The notes under the pieces are model-generated. The model saw only the letters and a list, made by a program, of their open reading frames with translations, had not been told where the DNA came from and ran no database searches. Shown piece after piece: positions 39,183 to 49,630 of a stretch of 64,000 nt of DNA. Position 1 is the first letter of the stretch, and every line of letters starts with the position of its first letter. Made by a program: the position numbers and the translations under genes. Source of the DNA: Lentzea sp. NEAU-D7. Lineage in GTDB: Bacteria > Actinomycetota > Actinomycetes > Mycobacteriales > Pseudonocardiaceae. The stretch is from assembly GCF_026242055.1 (NCBI RefSeq), contig NZ_JAPJDL010000015.1:62001-126000 (forward strand), written 5' to 3'.

Positions 39183-40783
39183 TCACACCTCCACGCGCAC
39201 GAGCTTGCGCATCCACAACGAGCCGAGCACGACCAGGACGGCGGCACACGAGAGCATCACGACGCCGATCGGCGTCGTGTAGAGCGGCCGCATGTACTCC
39301 GCGCGGAAGAAGAACAGGAACGCCGCGAGGAAGATCGGCAGTCCCACGAGGACGTACGCGGACAGGCGGCCTTCCGCGGACAGGGCGCGGACGTGCCGGT
39401 GGGTCTGCGACCGGTCGCGCATGGTGGAGACGGTGTTCATCAGCACCTCGGCGAGGTTGCCGCCCACCTGGCGCTGGATGCGGATCGCCATCACCACCCA
39501 CGCGAGGTCGGCGCTGTGCATCCGGGCGGCCACGCGGTCGAGCGCGTCCTCCAGCTCGGCACCGATGCGGGTGGCGGCCAGCGCGCGCGAGAACTCGCCC
39601 GCGGTGGGCTGGGTGTCGTCGCGGACGACGGCGTCGATCGACTGCGCCAGCGAGAAACCGGACCGCAGCGAACTCGCGACCAGCTGCAGCACGTCCGGGA
39701 GCTGGTCGGCGAACGCGGCACGGCGCTTCGAGGCCCGCACCCGCACCACCAGCGCCGCCAGCAGCCAGCCGAGCAACGCGCCCAGCGGTATGCCGATCCA
39801 CCACGTCGTCAGCAACGTCAGCAGCGCGGCGAGCCCCGCGCCGGCGCAGAGCCGCAGCAGGGTCCACTCGGCGGGGCTCGCCTTCATCCCGGCCAGGTCG
39901 AGCCGGTCGGCGAGGCGGGCGGCGCCGTCGTCGCTCATCACCCGGCGCGTCCAGACCACGGCGGTCTGCGCGGCCTGACTCTCCTCCTGCGCAACGGGTT
40001 CCTGCGTGCCGTAGTGCTCCAGCTGCCGTTCGAGCCCGCGGCTGGCGGCGGATCGGCGCGGCGTCAGCAGCATGATCACGACGAGGAACACGATCAGGAA
40101 CGTGCCCGCGATCAACACCACGGCCGCCCAGTTCAGCCCGGGAGCCGGGACAGGTGTGACGGCGGGCAGAGGTGCGGGAGCGGCGGCGGAAGGCGCGGTG
40201 GTGACCGGAGCCGGCACGGTCAGCGCGGCGAACGCGGCAGCCAGGGCGGGGGCGTCGGACGCGGTCAGCAGCCGCCCGCCTGCGGCGGCGGAGATGCGGC
40301 GCAGGGCCTCGTCGCTGTACTGGAAGCCGATCACGTCGGTCGGCACGCCGGCGGACGCGACCGCGGAGACAGCGGCGTCCACAGTGGAGCGCGAGACGGT
40401 GTCCTCGCCGTCGGACACGATCACCATCCGCCGTTCGGAAATGCCCTGCAACGCCGACAACCCGACCGGCACGGCGTCGAACAACGACGTGTCGCCCTTG
40501 GCCTGCAGCGAGTTCAGCGCGCCGGAGAAAGCAGCCCGGTCCGCGGTGGGTGCGAGCACGAGCGAAGGTTGAGACGAGAACGCCACCAGCCCGACCTGGA
40601 CGTCGGCGGGCAGGGACGACACGTAGGTGGAGATCGCCTGCCGGGCGACGACGATCCGGTCCGGTGCCATCGACCCGCTGGTGTCGAGCAGCACCACGAC
40701 CCCGCGAGTCGGTGCGGCAGAGGCGAAAGCGCCGAACAGGAACGTCAGCAGCACGCCGGTGACGAAGCCGGCCACCACACGGG

Positions 40784-40787
<4 letters not shown>
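39183..40787 (-). CDS. tadB: VWA-TadB fusion: von Willebrand A domain plus type II secretion F domain
   Basis: 534 residues. A signal-like hydrophobic N-terminus is followed by a VWA domain (about 28-205) with a complete MIDAS start DTSGSM (Asp35, Ser37, Ser39) and SDGEDT later. Then come a Pro/Ala linker, a membrane helix (about 221-245) and the TadB platform domain (LPDVLQLVASSLRSGFSLAQSIDAVVRD...). The VWA part is therefore probably extracytoplasmic. ATG overlaps the cpaF stop by 4 bp. The same frame is open to 42194, but that upstream part is antisense-free shadow of cpaF and not coding. Confidence 0.88.
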
Positions 40788-42132
<1,345 letters not shown>

Positions 42133-42136
<4 letters not shown>

Positions 42137-43287
42137 CGGAACCACCTCTTCGAGGGCCGGGCGGCGGCGACGGGCTCGGCGAGCACGTGCTCACGGGCGA
42201 ACCGCGAGATGGCCTCGCTGACCGGGTGCCTGGGCAGGTCGATGACGATCGGGTTGCCCTTGTTGACCGAGATCGGGACGTCGCGGCTGGACGGCACGTG
42301 CGCGCGGATGTCGCTGCGCACCACGCGCTCGATGTCGTCCATCGAGAGCCCGACCTTCGCGTCGGACCGGTTGAGCACGATCGACCGGATGTCGTGCGCG
42401 TAGGAGAGCAGGTCCAGCATGTCCAGCGTCACGCGCAGGTTCTTCAACGCCGGCACGTCCGGCGTGGTCAGCAGCACGTGGTGGTGCGAGGCGTCCATCG
42501 CGGCCAGCACGTGCTCGCTGAACGCGGACGGCGTGTCCACCACGACGAAGTCGAACATCGCCGGCAGCACCTCCAGCAGCTCGCCGACGAGCGACGCCGG
42601 GATCCGTTCAGCGTCACCGGGCTCGACCGGCGCGAGCAGCGCGCTCAGCCCCGGCCGGCACGCCGTGAGCAGCGACGACGCCCCCGCCGCGTCGACGTGG
42701 CCGACCATCCCGAGCCCGTGCACGATCGTGCGGACCGGCTCGGCCCGCAGGCAGATGCCCACGTCGCCGAACGCGAGGTCGAGGTCCACCAGGCAGACCG
42801 ACCGCGTGCCACCGGCCGCGAGCGACGCGGCCAGGTTCACCGCCAGCGTCGTCTTGCCGCACCCGCCCTTCGCGGCGAACACCGTGATCACCTGGCCGTT
42901 CCTGCGCTCGTCGGCCCGGGGCAGCGGCACGCCGGTGACCTGCGAGGACAGGGCTCGTGACCGGGCGCAGGCGTCCACCAGCGCCGCGAGGTCGTCCCGC
43001 GTGACGACCTCCCGCACCCCGGCGCGCAACGCGCGGGTCAGCACCGCGACGTCGAGCGCGTCGCGCAGCAGCACCACGCCGGCCGACGGACGTTCGACCC
43101 GCAGACCCGCGGTGAACGCCAGGGCCTCGTCCAGGTCGATGGCCGAGCCGATGACGACGAGGTTCTCCAGGGGGTCGGTGGCGAGCAGCCGCGAGGCGTC
43201 GCCCAGGGTGTCCGCCGCGCGGACGTCACCGCCGAGCGCGGGGGAGAGCTGTCCGGCGAGTGCGGCCGGTTCGCACAGGATCGTCAT
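42133..43287 (-). CDS. cpaE: CpaE-like MinD/ParA-family ATPase (TadZ)
   Basis: 384 residues. An N-terminal receiver-like domain without an obvious phosphoacceptor (1-110) is followed by a deviant Walker A AKGGCGKTT (139-147) and VDLDLAFGDVG, VVVDTPSAFSEHV. It localises the Tad machine to a cell pole or site in other bacteria. Ends inside the cpaF start (4-bp overlap). Confidence 0.9.
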
Positions 43288-43295
43288 GGCACGCC

Positions 43296-44045
43296 TCAGT
43301 TTCCGAACAGGGAGCGGTTGTCGACGCCGTTGCCGGGCGCGATCTCGGACTTGCCGCCGAGCAGGGCGAAGTAGAGCGTTCCCGTCTGCTGGCCGTGGAT
43401 GAGCTTCTCCGCGTCCGCCTGCTTCACCGCGACCGTGACGATGGCCTTGCCGACGTCGCCGTCCTCGGCCGCCTTCTTCTCGTCGACGACGGAGAGGACC
43501 TCCAGGCCGGTCAGCAGCAGCCGGGTGGACTGGTTGCGTTCGTACTGCTTCGATAGACCGTCACCGGACGGGGTGTTGCCCTTGCCGTCCATCACGGTGA
43601 AGGTGTCGAAGACCGCGACCTTCGAGCCCTTCTGGATGAGCCCGCCCGCGCGCTGCCAGGCCTCGGTCGGCACGGTCACCGCGATCATGCCGTCCGGGAT
43701 CGAGATCCCCTTGGCCAGCGACGCCTGCTCGGTGAACAGCGCCCTCGTGAGCAGCTGCCCCTCGGGGATCTCCGACGACGTGACGAGCTGGGCCACCGAC
43801 GGGTCCACTTCGGACATCGTGTTCTCGGGCACGCTGCTCTTGGGCATCTGCTGCTGCTCGACGAGGTCCTTCAGCGCGTCACCGCTCGTGCCGGCGGGGA
43901 TGCGGTCCTTCGCGACGAGCACAGTGACGGCCTGCTGGCCCGCGATCGCGCGGGTGTCGGCACTGCGGACGTAGAGGAACACCCCGGCGCTGCCGCAGAC
44001 GGCCAGCAACACCGCCAGGATGATGACGAATGCGCGGTTCTTCAT
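43296..44045 (-). CDS. cpaB: Flp pilus assembly protein CpaB/RcpC
   Basis: 249 residues. One N-terminal membrane helix (AFVIILAVLLAVCGSAGVFLYV) and a SAF domain (TVLVAKDRIPAGTSGDALKDLVEQQQMP), then the RcpC/CpaB C-terminal domain. Located outside the membrane. It starts 16 nt after the TadG-like gene and ends 9 nt before cpaE. Confidence 0.9.
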   Translation of the reverse strand: MKNRAFVIILAVLLAVCGSAGVFLYVRSADTRAIAGQQAVTVLVAKDRIPAGTSGDALKDLVEQQQMPKSSVPENTMSEVDPSVAQLVTSSEIPEGQLLTRALFTEQASLAKGISIPDGMIAVTVPTEAWQRAGGLIQKGSKVAVFDTFTVMDGKGNTPSGDGLSKQYERNQSTRLLLTGLEVLSVVDEKKAAEDGDVGKAIVTVAVKQADAEKLIHGQQTGTLYFALLGGKSEIAPGNGVDNRSLFGN

Positions 44046-44060
44046 GACGACTCCTGGGTT

Positions 44061-45137
44061 TCAGCCGGTGAGCTGGACGATGCGGGCACCGAGGTCGGGG
44101 CCGCCGATGGTGCCGGTGTTGGGCATGAGGCCCTCGACGAAGTAGCCCGCGACGCACTTGTCCGAGCCCTTGCACTCGTTCTTGTTCGTCAGCCAGTCCT
44201 TCTGGCTCGCGCCGGGCAGCCAGTAGCCGGTGACGACGAACCCCGCGAAGCCCGCCAGCGCGTACGTGCCGCCGGTGCCGGTACCGGTGACCTTGGTGTA
44301 GATCGGGAAGTAGACGGCCTCGCGCGAGCTGAACGCGGCGGCCAGCGCGGTCTTGCAGTCGCTGCCGGCCGAGGCGCCGGTGTCCGCGCTGTAGGTGTTG
44401 TTCAGGATGTCCACCGAGCAGTCGGAGCCGGTGTCGTCGACCCAGCCGAACATGCCGGGACCGTCCGATCCCGACGGTCCGCTGGGACAGGTGGTCCCGG
44501 TCGTGGTGTGCAGCTTCAGCACCCGGTGCACCGACAGCGGTGGCGTGGCGGGCGGGGTGGGACCGAAGTTCGTGCCGCCGGACGTCGCCTCGTTCCACTC
44601 GCACCACGAGATCGTCAGAGCCATGGTGGTCGCGGTCTTCGGCGGACCCCACCTGGCACGGGCGCACGCGGCGACCCGCGAGCCCTCGTAGGAACCGTTG
44701 TCCAGCAGGGATCGGGCGAACATCGGCGGCAGCAGGGTGCCGCCACCGGACGTCTGCGTCGAGGTGTGCACGTCCACGTACGTGACGCCGGCGGCGGGCT
44801 TCGCCGGGCAGTCGGTCATCGCCCCCGTCGCCGCCGGGCACGAGGGCAGGACGCCGCCCTTGTCGTACCCGCACACGACATCCACAGTGGACACACCGTC
44901 TTTGGCGTTCTGGTTGGCGAAGTAGTTGGACTCGTTCACCGCGCAGGGCTCGGCGGCGCAGCTGTGGGCGACCGCGAGCGCTCCCGCGTCGGCCCCGTTC
45001 TGCAGCTCGGCGCGCTCCTTGAACAGGAAGCCGACGTCGATCACGATGGCGCCCATGCCGAGCAGGACGCCGAACCCGAGCAGGATGCTGATCAGCACGC
45101 CGAGCGCTCCCCGGTCGTCATCCCTCCTCACCCGCAT
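44061..45137 (-). CDS. TadE/TadG-like pilus protein (pseudopilin-like, large)
   Basis: 358 residues. N-terminal DDRGALGVLISILLGFGVLLGMGAIVIDVGFLFKERAELQNGADAGALA is the TadG-like (putative Flp pilus assembly) segment. The exported remainder is rich in Gly, Thr and Cys; its many cysteines suggest disulphides. Probably a minor pilin-like or surface component. Overlaps tadE by 10 bp. Confidence 0.85.
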   Translation of the reverse strand: MRVRRDDDRGALGVLISILLGFGVLLGMGAIVIDVGFLFKERAELQNGADAGALAVAHSCAAEPCAVNESNYFANQNAKDGVSTVDVVCGYDKGGVLPSCPAATGAMTDCPAKPAAGVTYVDVHTSTQTSGGGTLLPPMFARSLLDNGSYEGSRVAACARARWGPPKTATTMALTISWCEWNEATSGGTNFGPTPPATPPLSVHRVLKLHTTTGTTCPSGPSGSDGPGMFGWVDDTGSDCSVDILNNTYSADTGASAGSDCKTALAAAFSSREAVYFPIYTKVTGTGTGGTYALAGFAGFVVTGYWLPGASQKDWLTNKNECKGSDKCVAGYFVEGLMPNTGTIGGPDLGARIVQLTG

Positions 45138-45529
45138 GGCATGACCCCCTCGGCGGTCAGCGTGATGGGGGAGCCGAAGCCTCCGCCGCCGAACAGTCCC
45201 GCGAGACCGCCGACCGGCGTGATGAAGGCGTAGGTGTGGGTGACCACCACTTCGGCGCTGTCTTCGCCGGGCGTCCCACCCGCGGGGCAGGCGTCGACCG
45301 CGACGTCGACGTCGTCGAGACCGGTCGCGGCGAGCACCGCGCGACCGGAGGGGTCCGGCTGGCCCAGCGCGGCGACCCGCACGCCCTCACGGGCGGCCTG
45401 CGTCAGGGTGATCTGGGCGCGCACGGCCCAGCCGAAGTCCACGATGCCCATCACGAGGACGAGCACGATCGGCATCAGCAGGGCGACTTCGACAGCGGTC
45501 GCGCCGCGATCGCGAGCAAGGTTCGTCAT
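45128..45529 (-). CDS. tadE: TadE-family minor pilin
   Basis: 133 residues. DRGATAVEVALLMPIVLVLVMGIVDFGWAVRAQITLTQAAREGVRVAALG is the TadE signature, with the prepilin-like ATAVE...hydrophobic helix. The C-terminal part is exported. Minor pseudopilin of the Flp pilus; translated before the TadG-like gene with a 10-bp overlap. Confidence 0.88.
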   Translation of the reverse strand: MTNLARDRGATAVEVALLMPIVLVLVMGIVDFGWAVRAQITLTQAAREGVRVAALGQPDPSGRAVLAATGLDDVDVAVDACPAGGTPGEDSAEVVVTHTYAFITPVGGLAGLFGGGGFGSPITLTAEGVMPCG

Positions 45530-45548
45530 GACCGCTCCGAAGAAAGGC

Positions 45549-45582
45549 GCGCGGCCGGCGGAGGGGATCGCCGGCCGCGCGG
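45549..45582 (-). terminator. Strong hairpin between pilin genes and tadE (probable attenuator)
   Basis: 13-bp perfect GC stem (45549-45561 with 45570-45582), 8-nt loop, 20 nt before the tadE start. It could limit read-through, so that pilins are made in excess over the assembly proteins. Confidence 0.6.
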
Positions 45583-45724
45583 GACAGGAGACTTCAGCCC
45601 GCGGTGTCGTCGGGGGCGCACTCGAACCATGGGGCCCGGGTGTGGCCGCGACTCCCCCCCCCCCAAGCCGGGGGGGGGGGCGGGGGGGGGCGCCCCCCCC
45701 CCCCCGGGACAGGAGACTTCAGCC
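45581..45724. repeat. 20-bp direct repeat flanking poly-C/poly-G runs
   Basis: CGGGACAGGAGACTTCAGCC occurs at 45581-45600 and at 45705-45724. Both copies contain the TGA stop of a minus-strand frame ending Gly-stop. Between them are 11 C (45654-45664), 11 G (45670-45680), 9 G (45682-45690) and 13 C (45693-45705). The first copy ends a partial frame ...PWFECAPDDTAG. It looks like a duplicated pilin 3-prime end with a corrupted or collapsed middle; assembly error is possible. Confidence 0.7.
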
Positions 45725-45874
45725 ATCGATGACGTCGGCGACGAACTCGAACATGGCGGCCATGTTCTCGCCGACCGCGGTGATGGCCACCAGGGCGGTG
45801 ACCGCGATCAGCGCCAGCATCAGGCCGTACTCGACGGCGGTGGCGCCACGGTCCGATTCGTGCGGACGCTTCAC
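45719..45874 (-). CDS. Flp/Fap-type pilin (second copy)
   Basis: 51 residues: MKRPHESDRGATAVEYGLML, then ALIAVTALVAITAV and a short C-terminus GENMAAMFEFVADVIDG. The G-ATAVEYGLM motif is the prepilin cleavage and helix start of Flp pilins. GTG start 2 nt after the first pilin gene's stop. Probably a structural pilin subunit, processed by the peptidase at 46276. Confidence 0.85.
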   Translation of the reverse strand: MKRPHESDRGATAVEYGLMLALIAVTALVAITAVGENMAAMFEFVADVIDG

Positions 45875-45876
45875 GG

Positions 45877-46068
45877 TCAGAGCAGTTCGGCGGCGATCTC
45901 GTTGAACAGCGCCAGGAGGTTCACGCCGACTGCCGTCACGCCGACGATGATGACGATCGCGATCAGGGCGACCATCAGGCCGTACTCGACGGCGGTCGCA
46001 CCCCTGTCGTCGTCTTCGCGCCGGGTGCGGGTGAGGAACGTCTGCACGTAGCTGAGGAAGGTGAGCAT
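45877..46068 (-). CDS. flp: Flp/Fap-type pilin (first copy)
   Basis: 63 residues: MLTFLSYVQTFLTRTRREDDDR, then GATAVEYGLMVALIAIVIIV and GVTAVGVNLLALFNEIAAELL. It has a long leader and the Flp motif GATAVEYGLM, and is likely the major pilin. First gene of the minus-strand Tad operon, with GGAGA upstream of the ATG. Confidence 0.88.
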   Translation of the reverse strand: MLTFLSYVQTFLTRTRREDDDRGATAVEYGLMVALIAIVIIVGVTAVGVNLLALFNEIAAELL

Positions 46069-46262
46069 CGCGGTCTCCTGTGGGATGTGAGATCCATGTC
46101 GGGACGCCGCAACTCTGCGTGACGGGCGGTGGTCGCCGGTATCGGGCGATGAGGTGTAACGAAACCGCAGATCGGAGGACATTGTCGGCTGATCGGGGGA
46201 CACGCTGTAGGCCCCTCGGCCAGATCTGCCGCCGTCACGTTCCGTTGCGACGATACGCGCTC

Positions 46263-46268
46263 TACCGT
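46263..46268 (+). promoter_or_regulatory. Probable leaderless -10 box for the prepilin peptidase
   Basis: TACCGT, 7 nt before ATG 46276. Confidence 0.5.
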
Positions 46269-46275
46269 CGGCCGC

Positions 46276-46884
46276 ATGATGGTTCTCTGGGCCGCCGGAG
46301 GTGCCCTGGGCGGGCTCGCCTCGGGTGTCGCCCTGCGCGGCACGGTCAGCCGGTTCACGCGCACCGGCATCGCACTGCCGCTGGTGTCCGCGGCCGTTCT
46401 CGCCGTGCTCGCCCTCAAGTTCGCCGGCTCGGTCGAGGTGCTCGCGTTCGCCTGCCTGGGCGCCGTCGGGGTCGCGCTCGCGTTCATCGACACGGCCGTG
46501 CACCGGTTGCCGGACGTGCTGACGCTGCCCGCGTACCCGCTGGTGCTGCTCCTGCTCACGGTGGCCGCGCTGACCGGCGGCACGGTCGGCGCGCTCGGCA
46601 GGGCGGTGCTCGGCGGGCTCGTGCTCGCGTTCGTCTACCGCGTGCTGGAGTTCTTGAACCCGGCCGGAATGGGCTTCGGCGACGTGAAGCTCTCAGGCGT
46701 CATCGGGATGGCGCTCGGGTGGCTCGGCTGGCCGGTGCTGCTGTTCGGCGCGGCCCTCGCGTTCATCCTGTCGGCCGTCGTGTCGCTGGTCCTGTTGCTG
46801 CTGCGGCGGGTCACGCTCAAGAGCTCGTTGCCCTTCGGGCCGTTCATGTTGCTCGGCGCGTTCGCCGCGGTGCTGCTGTCCTGA
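46276..46884 (+). CDS. Prepilin peptidase (A24 family, TadV/CpaA-like)
   Basis: 202 residues, six or more membrane helices. The two catalytic aspartates lie in LAFIDTAVHRLPD and GMGFGDVKLSG (the GxGD motif). The N-terminal methylase domain of PilD-type enzymes is absent, as in TadV/CpaA. It should cleave the Flp pilins and TadE-like proteins encoded divergently, 207 bp away. Confidence 0.88.
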   Translation: MMVLWAAGGALGGLASGVALRGTVSRFTRTGIALPLVSAAVLAVLALKFAGSVEVLAFACLGAVGVALAFIDTAVHRLPDVLTLPAYPLVLLLLTVAALTGGTVGALGRAVLGGLVLAFVYRVLEFLNPAGMGFGDVKLSGVIGMALGWLGWPVLLFGAALAFILSAVVSLVLLLLRRVTLKSSLPFGPFMLLGAFAAVLLS

Positions 46885-46977
46885 CCGGAACTCGCTCTTC
46901 CGCCGCAGCCGTCCGGCACCTACAGTGTGCTCTCGATCCGCTTGGGGAGGCGGGTCGATCACCCTTGGGGGAAGTCG

Positions 46978-48291
46978 ATGGACGTGGGGGACGTCGTTGG
47001 CGCGCGCCGAGATTCGGTCGCGTTGCCGGTGCCGGTGTTGCTGGTGGTCGCGGGGTTCGCCGCGGCCGTCGTCGCGCAGGGCGGGTACTACCTGCCAGGT
47101 CGTGCGCTGTCGGGACTGCTCGTCGTGCTGGCCGTCGTGCTGGTCCGCCCCCGGCGGAACGTCCTCGTGGTGCTGGGCGGAGCGTTCGCCGCGTGGGCTC
47201 TGCTGCGGGGGCTGCTCGAAGGTGACGTGCTGTCAGGACTGCCGTCGGCGGTCGCGGTCGTGGTGTTCGCCGGCGCCGCGCTCGTTGCGGCACAGGCTGA
47301 TCACGATCAGCGCGAGCTGCTCGCCGGCGTCCTCGCCGGCGTCGGTGCGCTGATCGGGTTCACCGGATGGATCGCCGTGGTGTTCCGGCTGCCGTCGTGG
47401 TCGACGGTGGCCGAGGGGTTGCTGCGGGCCGGGTCGACCCTGACCTACCCGAACGCGGCCGCGGCGGTGATGGCGGCGACCGCTGTGCTGTCGCTGGTCC
47501 TGCGGCCGGCTCCGCTCACCGCAGTGATGAGGTTCCTGCTGTTCGCGGGGATCGGCGCGACGATGAGCCGTGCCGGTGTGATCGCACTGCTCGTGGGCTT
47601 GCTGGTGCTGTGTGCGCTCCGGGGTGTCAAGGAGACGCTGACCGCCGCCGTGCCACCGCTGCTCGGAGCCGCGGTGGCGGTGGGTGCTCTCCTCCCGTCG
47701 ATGCGCGTGGCCGACGAGCCGCAGCCCTGGCTCGCGGTCGCAGGCCTGGTCGCCGGTGCCCTGGTGACGCTCGGTTTGCCCGGACTGGGCCGGTGGGCGG
47801 CGCCGGTCGCGGTGCTGTCGCTGGCAGGCGGCGCGGTGGCCGTGCACAGCCTCGCCGGCGGCCTTGCCACGCGGTTCTCGTTCAGCTCACCGGACCGCGC
47901 CGGCGCGACGGGGGCCGCGTTGGACCTCGTCGCCCAGGCGCCGCTGCTCGGAGCCGGACCGGGGAATGGATCTTTTTTCTTCGACCGCGGCAACGAAGGC
48001 GCCCGTGTGATGCGTTACGTGCACAACGAGTACCTCCAGGTGCTCGTCGAACTGGGGGCTGTCGGGCTGGTGCTGGCGCTGGGGGTCGTCGCGGCCGCGC
48101 TGGTCCTGCTGTGGCGCGGGCGCGGGAGTTCGTTGTGGGCGGGGGCGATGGCGGCGGTCGTCGTCGTGCTGGTGCACAGCGGTTTCGACTTCCTGTGGCA
48201 CCTGCCCGCTGTTCTGATCGTCGCCGGCCTCTGCGCCGGAACGGGGTTTCCGTCCACGAAGGACGGAATGACTGAGGGGACAACAGCATGA
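46978..48291 (+). CDS. O-antigen ligase/Wzy-like polytopic membrane protein
   Basis: 437 residues, about ten membrane helices. Wzy_C/WaaL-type motifs: STLTYPNAAAAVMAATA, IGATMSRAGVIALLVGLLVL, and a periplasmic loop with LLGAGPGNGSFFFDRGNEGARVMRYVHNEYLQVLVELGAVGLVLAL. It may ligate or polymerise a polyprenyl-linked glycan, possibly for pilus or surface glycosylation given its position. ATG 46978 behind GGGGGAAG. Overlaps the next gene by 4 bp. Confidence 0.8.
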   Translation: MDVGDVVGARRDSVALPVPVLLVVAGFAAAVVAQGGYYLPGRALSGLLVVLAVVLVRPRRNVLVVLGGAFAAWALLRGLLEGDVLSGLPSAVAVVVFAGAALVAAQADHDQRELLAGVLAGVGALIGFTGWIAVVFRLPSWSTVAEGLLRAGSTLTYPNAAAAVMAATAVLSLVLRPAPLTAVMRFLLFAGIGATMSRAGVIALLVGLLVLCALRGVKETLTAAVPPLLGAAVAVGALLPSMRVADEPQPWLAVAGLVAGALVTLGLPGLGRWAAPVAVLSLAGGAVAVHSLAGGLATRFSFSSPDRAGATGAALDLVAQAPLLGAGPGNGSFFFDRGNEGARVMRYVHNEYLQVLVELGAVGLVLALGVVAAALVLLWRGRGSSLWAGAMAAVVVVLVHSGFDFLWHLPAVLIVAGLCAGTGFPSTKDGMTEGTTA

Positions 48292-48722
48292 AGAAGTTCA
48301 CCGCGGGGAAGACGGCGGCGGTCGTGGCTGTCGCGGGTGGCGCGGTCCTCGCGTCCATCGCGCCGGTCATGGCCGACGTGAGCGCGCAGTCGCCGTCGGT
48401 GGGGCTCGTCAGAGTCGAGGACCCCGGCAAGCTGAAGGCGTGGGGCGCGGCGGTCGAACTCGACGTGACCTACTCCTGCCCGGTCAGCCAGTCGCCGGCC
48501 TACCTCTACGTGAGCCTCACGCAGAACCGGCCGCTGATCGGCCTCGCCACCGGCAGCGGTTCCAAGAACGTCACCTGCACCGGTGGGTTCTCGACCGTCA
48601 AGGTCAGCGTGACGGCTCAGAACCGGGCGTTCGGCTCGGTCGCCCCCGCGTTCGCGAAGGCCGACCTGCAGGCCTACCCGAACACGGCGAGCGACGAGCG
48701 GACGATCTCGCTCAACTGGTGA
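48288..48722 (+). CDS. Secreted protein of unknown function
   Basis: 144 residues. A Sec signal peptide (KKFTAGKTAAVVAVAGGAVLASIAPVMA) is followed by a small beta-rich domain with two cysteines (VTYSCPVSQSPAYLYVSLTQ and NVTCTGGFSTVKVSVTAQ), resembling secreted immunoglobulin-like proteins of actinomycetes. ATG overlaps the upstream stop (ATGA). Possible target or partner of the ligase-like protein; inference from context only. Confidence 0.75.
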   Translation: MKKFTAGKTAAVVAVAGGAVLASIAPVMADVSAQSPSVGLVRVEDPGKLKAWGAAVELDVTYSCPVSQSPAYLYVSLTQNRPLIGLATGSGSKNVTCTGGFSTVKVSVTAQNRAFGSVAPAFAKADLQAYPNTASDERTISLNW

Positions 48723-48743
48723 TGTGACAGGGCCTGGCTGGGG

Positions 48744-49622
48744 TCAGGAAGTCAGCCAGGCCCGCCACGTCGGCAGCAGCGTGGCGATGAGGTCGAGCGG
48801 CGCCTCGGTGTTCGGCGAGTGCATCACGCCGGGCAGCACGGCGAAGTCCGCGTCCAGCCGCTCCGCCATGTCGCGCTGGGCGGCGGGCGTCCACGCGTCG
48901 TCCGCGTCGCCGCACACCACCAGGCAGGGCGTGCCGGACGACCGCAGCGCGCGTGCCAGCTTCGCGACCTGGTCCGGTTCGTAGCGCAGGCCGTTGCCCA
49001 TGCCGAGCAGCGCCGCGGCCTGCGACTTGAGGAACCTGGTGCGGTAGAAGTCCTTCAGCTCCTGCGGGAGCACCGCGTACGCCGGGTTCTGCTGCGCCCG
49101 CAGCTCGTTCAGCCGCTGGGTGCCCTCGACGCCCTGCTCGGCCAGCACGTGCTCGCCGACCTCCAGCACCGTGCGGCGATCTCCCGCGGGCAGTTCCGAC
49201 GGGCCCGACGACATCAGCGTGAGCCCCGCGATCGGAGCCCCCGCGAACACCGCGGCCCGGGACACCAGTCCGCCGTAGGAGTGGCCGAGCAGCAACACCT
49301 TGCGGCCGTCCGCCGCGATCTTGCCGATCAGCTCGGCGAGCACCGAGCCGAGCGGGCCCGGCCGGTACAGCGCCTCGTCGTCCGGGCCCGGCGAGTCCTG
49401 CTGGCCCGGCAGGTCGATCGCGACGACCTCGAAACCCGCGTCCGCGATCGGGTCGATCATCGGCGCGAAGTCCTCTTTGGAGCCCGTGTAGCCCGGCACG
49501 AGCAGCACGGTCGTGCGCATCGCGTCGTCGCCCATCGCGGGCGCGCGCAGCGCCGCGATCGTGCCGTAGCGGCCCGGGAGGTCGACGCGTTGCGCCCGGT
49601 GAGGGCTGATCTGCGAGTGCAC
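48744..49622 (-). CDS. Alpha/beta hydrolase
   Basis: 292 residues. HTS-like oxyanion region LLVPGYTGSKEDF, nucleophile GHSYGGLV, late acid and His in LVVCGDADDAWTP and PGVMHSPNTEAP. GTG 49622 keeps a conserved-looking N-terminus (RAQRVDLPGRYGTIAALRA) and lies 9 nt after the PQQ-like gene, so the two are probably co-transcribed. Substrate unknown. Confidence 0.8.
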   Translation of the reverse strand: MHSQISPHRAQRVDLPGRYGTIAALRAPAMGDDAMRTTVLLVPGYTGSKEDFAPMIDPIADAGFEVVAIDLPGQQDSPGPDDEALYRPGPLGSVLAELIGKIAADGRKVLLLGHSYGGLVSRAAVFAGAPIAGLTLMSSGPSELPAGDRRTVLEVGEHVLAEQGVEGTQRLNELRAQQNPAYAVLPQELKDFYRTRFLKSQAAALLGMGNGLRYEPDQVAKLARALRSSGTPCLVVCGDADDAWTPAAQRDMAERLDADFAVLPGVMHSPNTEAPLDLIATLLPTWRAWLTS

Positions 49623-49630
49623 GAACTGAA

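Noticed and set aside
45526..45726. 66-codon Pro/Gly-rich minus-strand ORF across the homopolymer block
   Set aside because: It is made by the poly-C/poly-G runs and uses a frame different from both pilin ends; not a credible gene.
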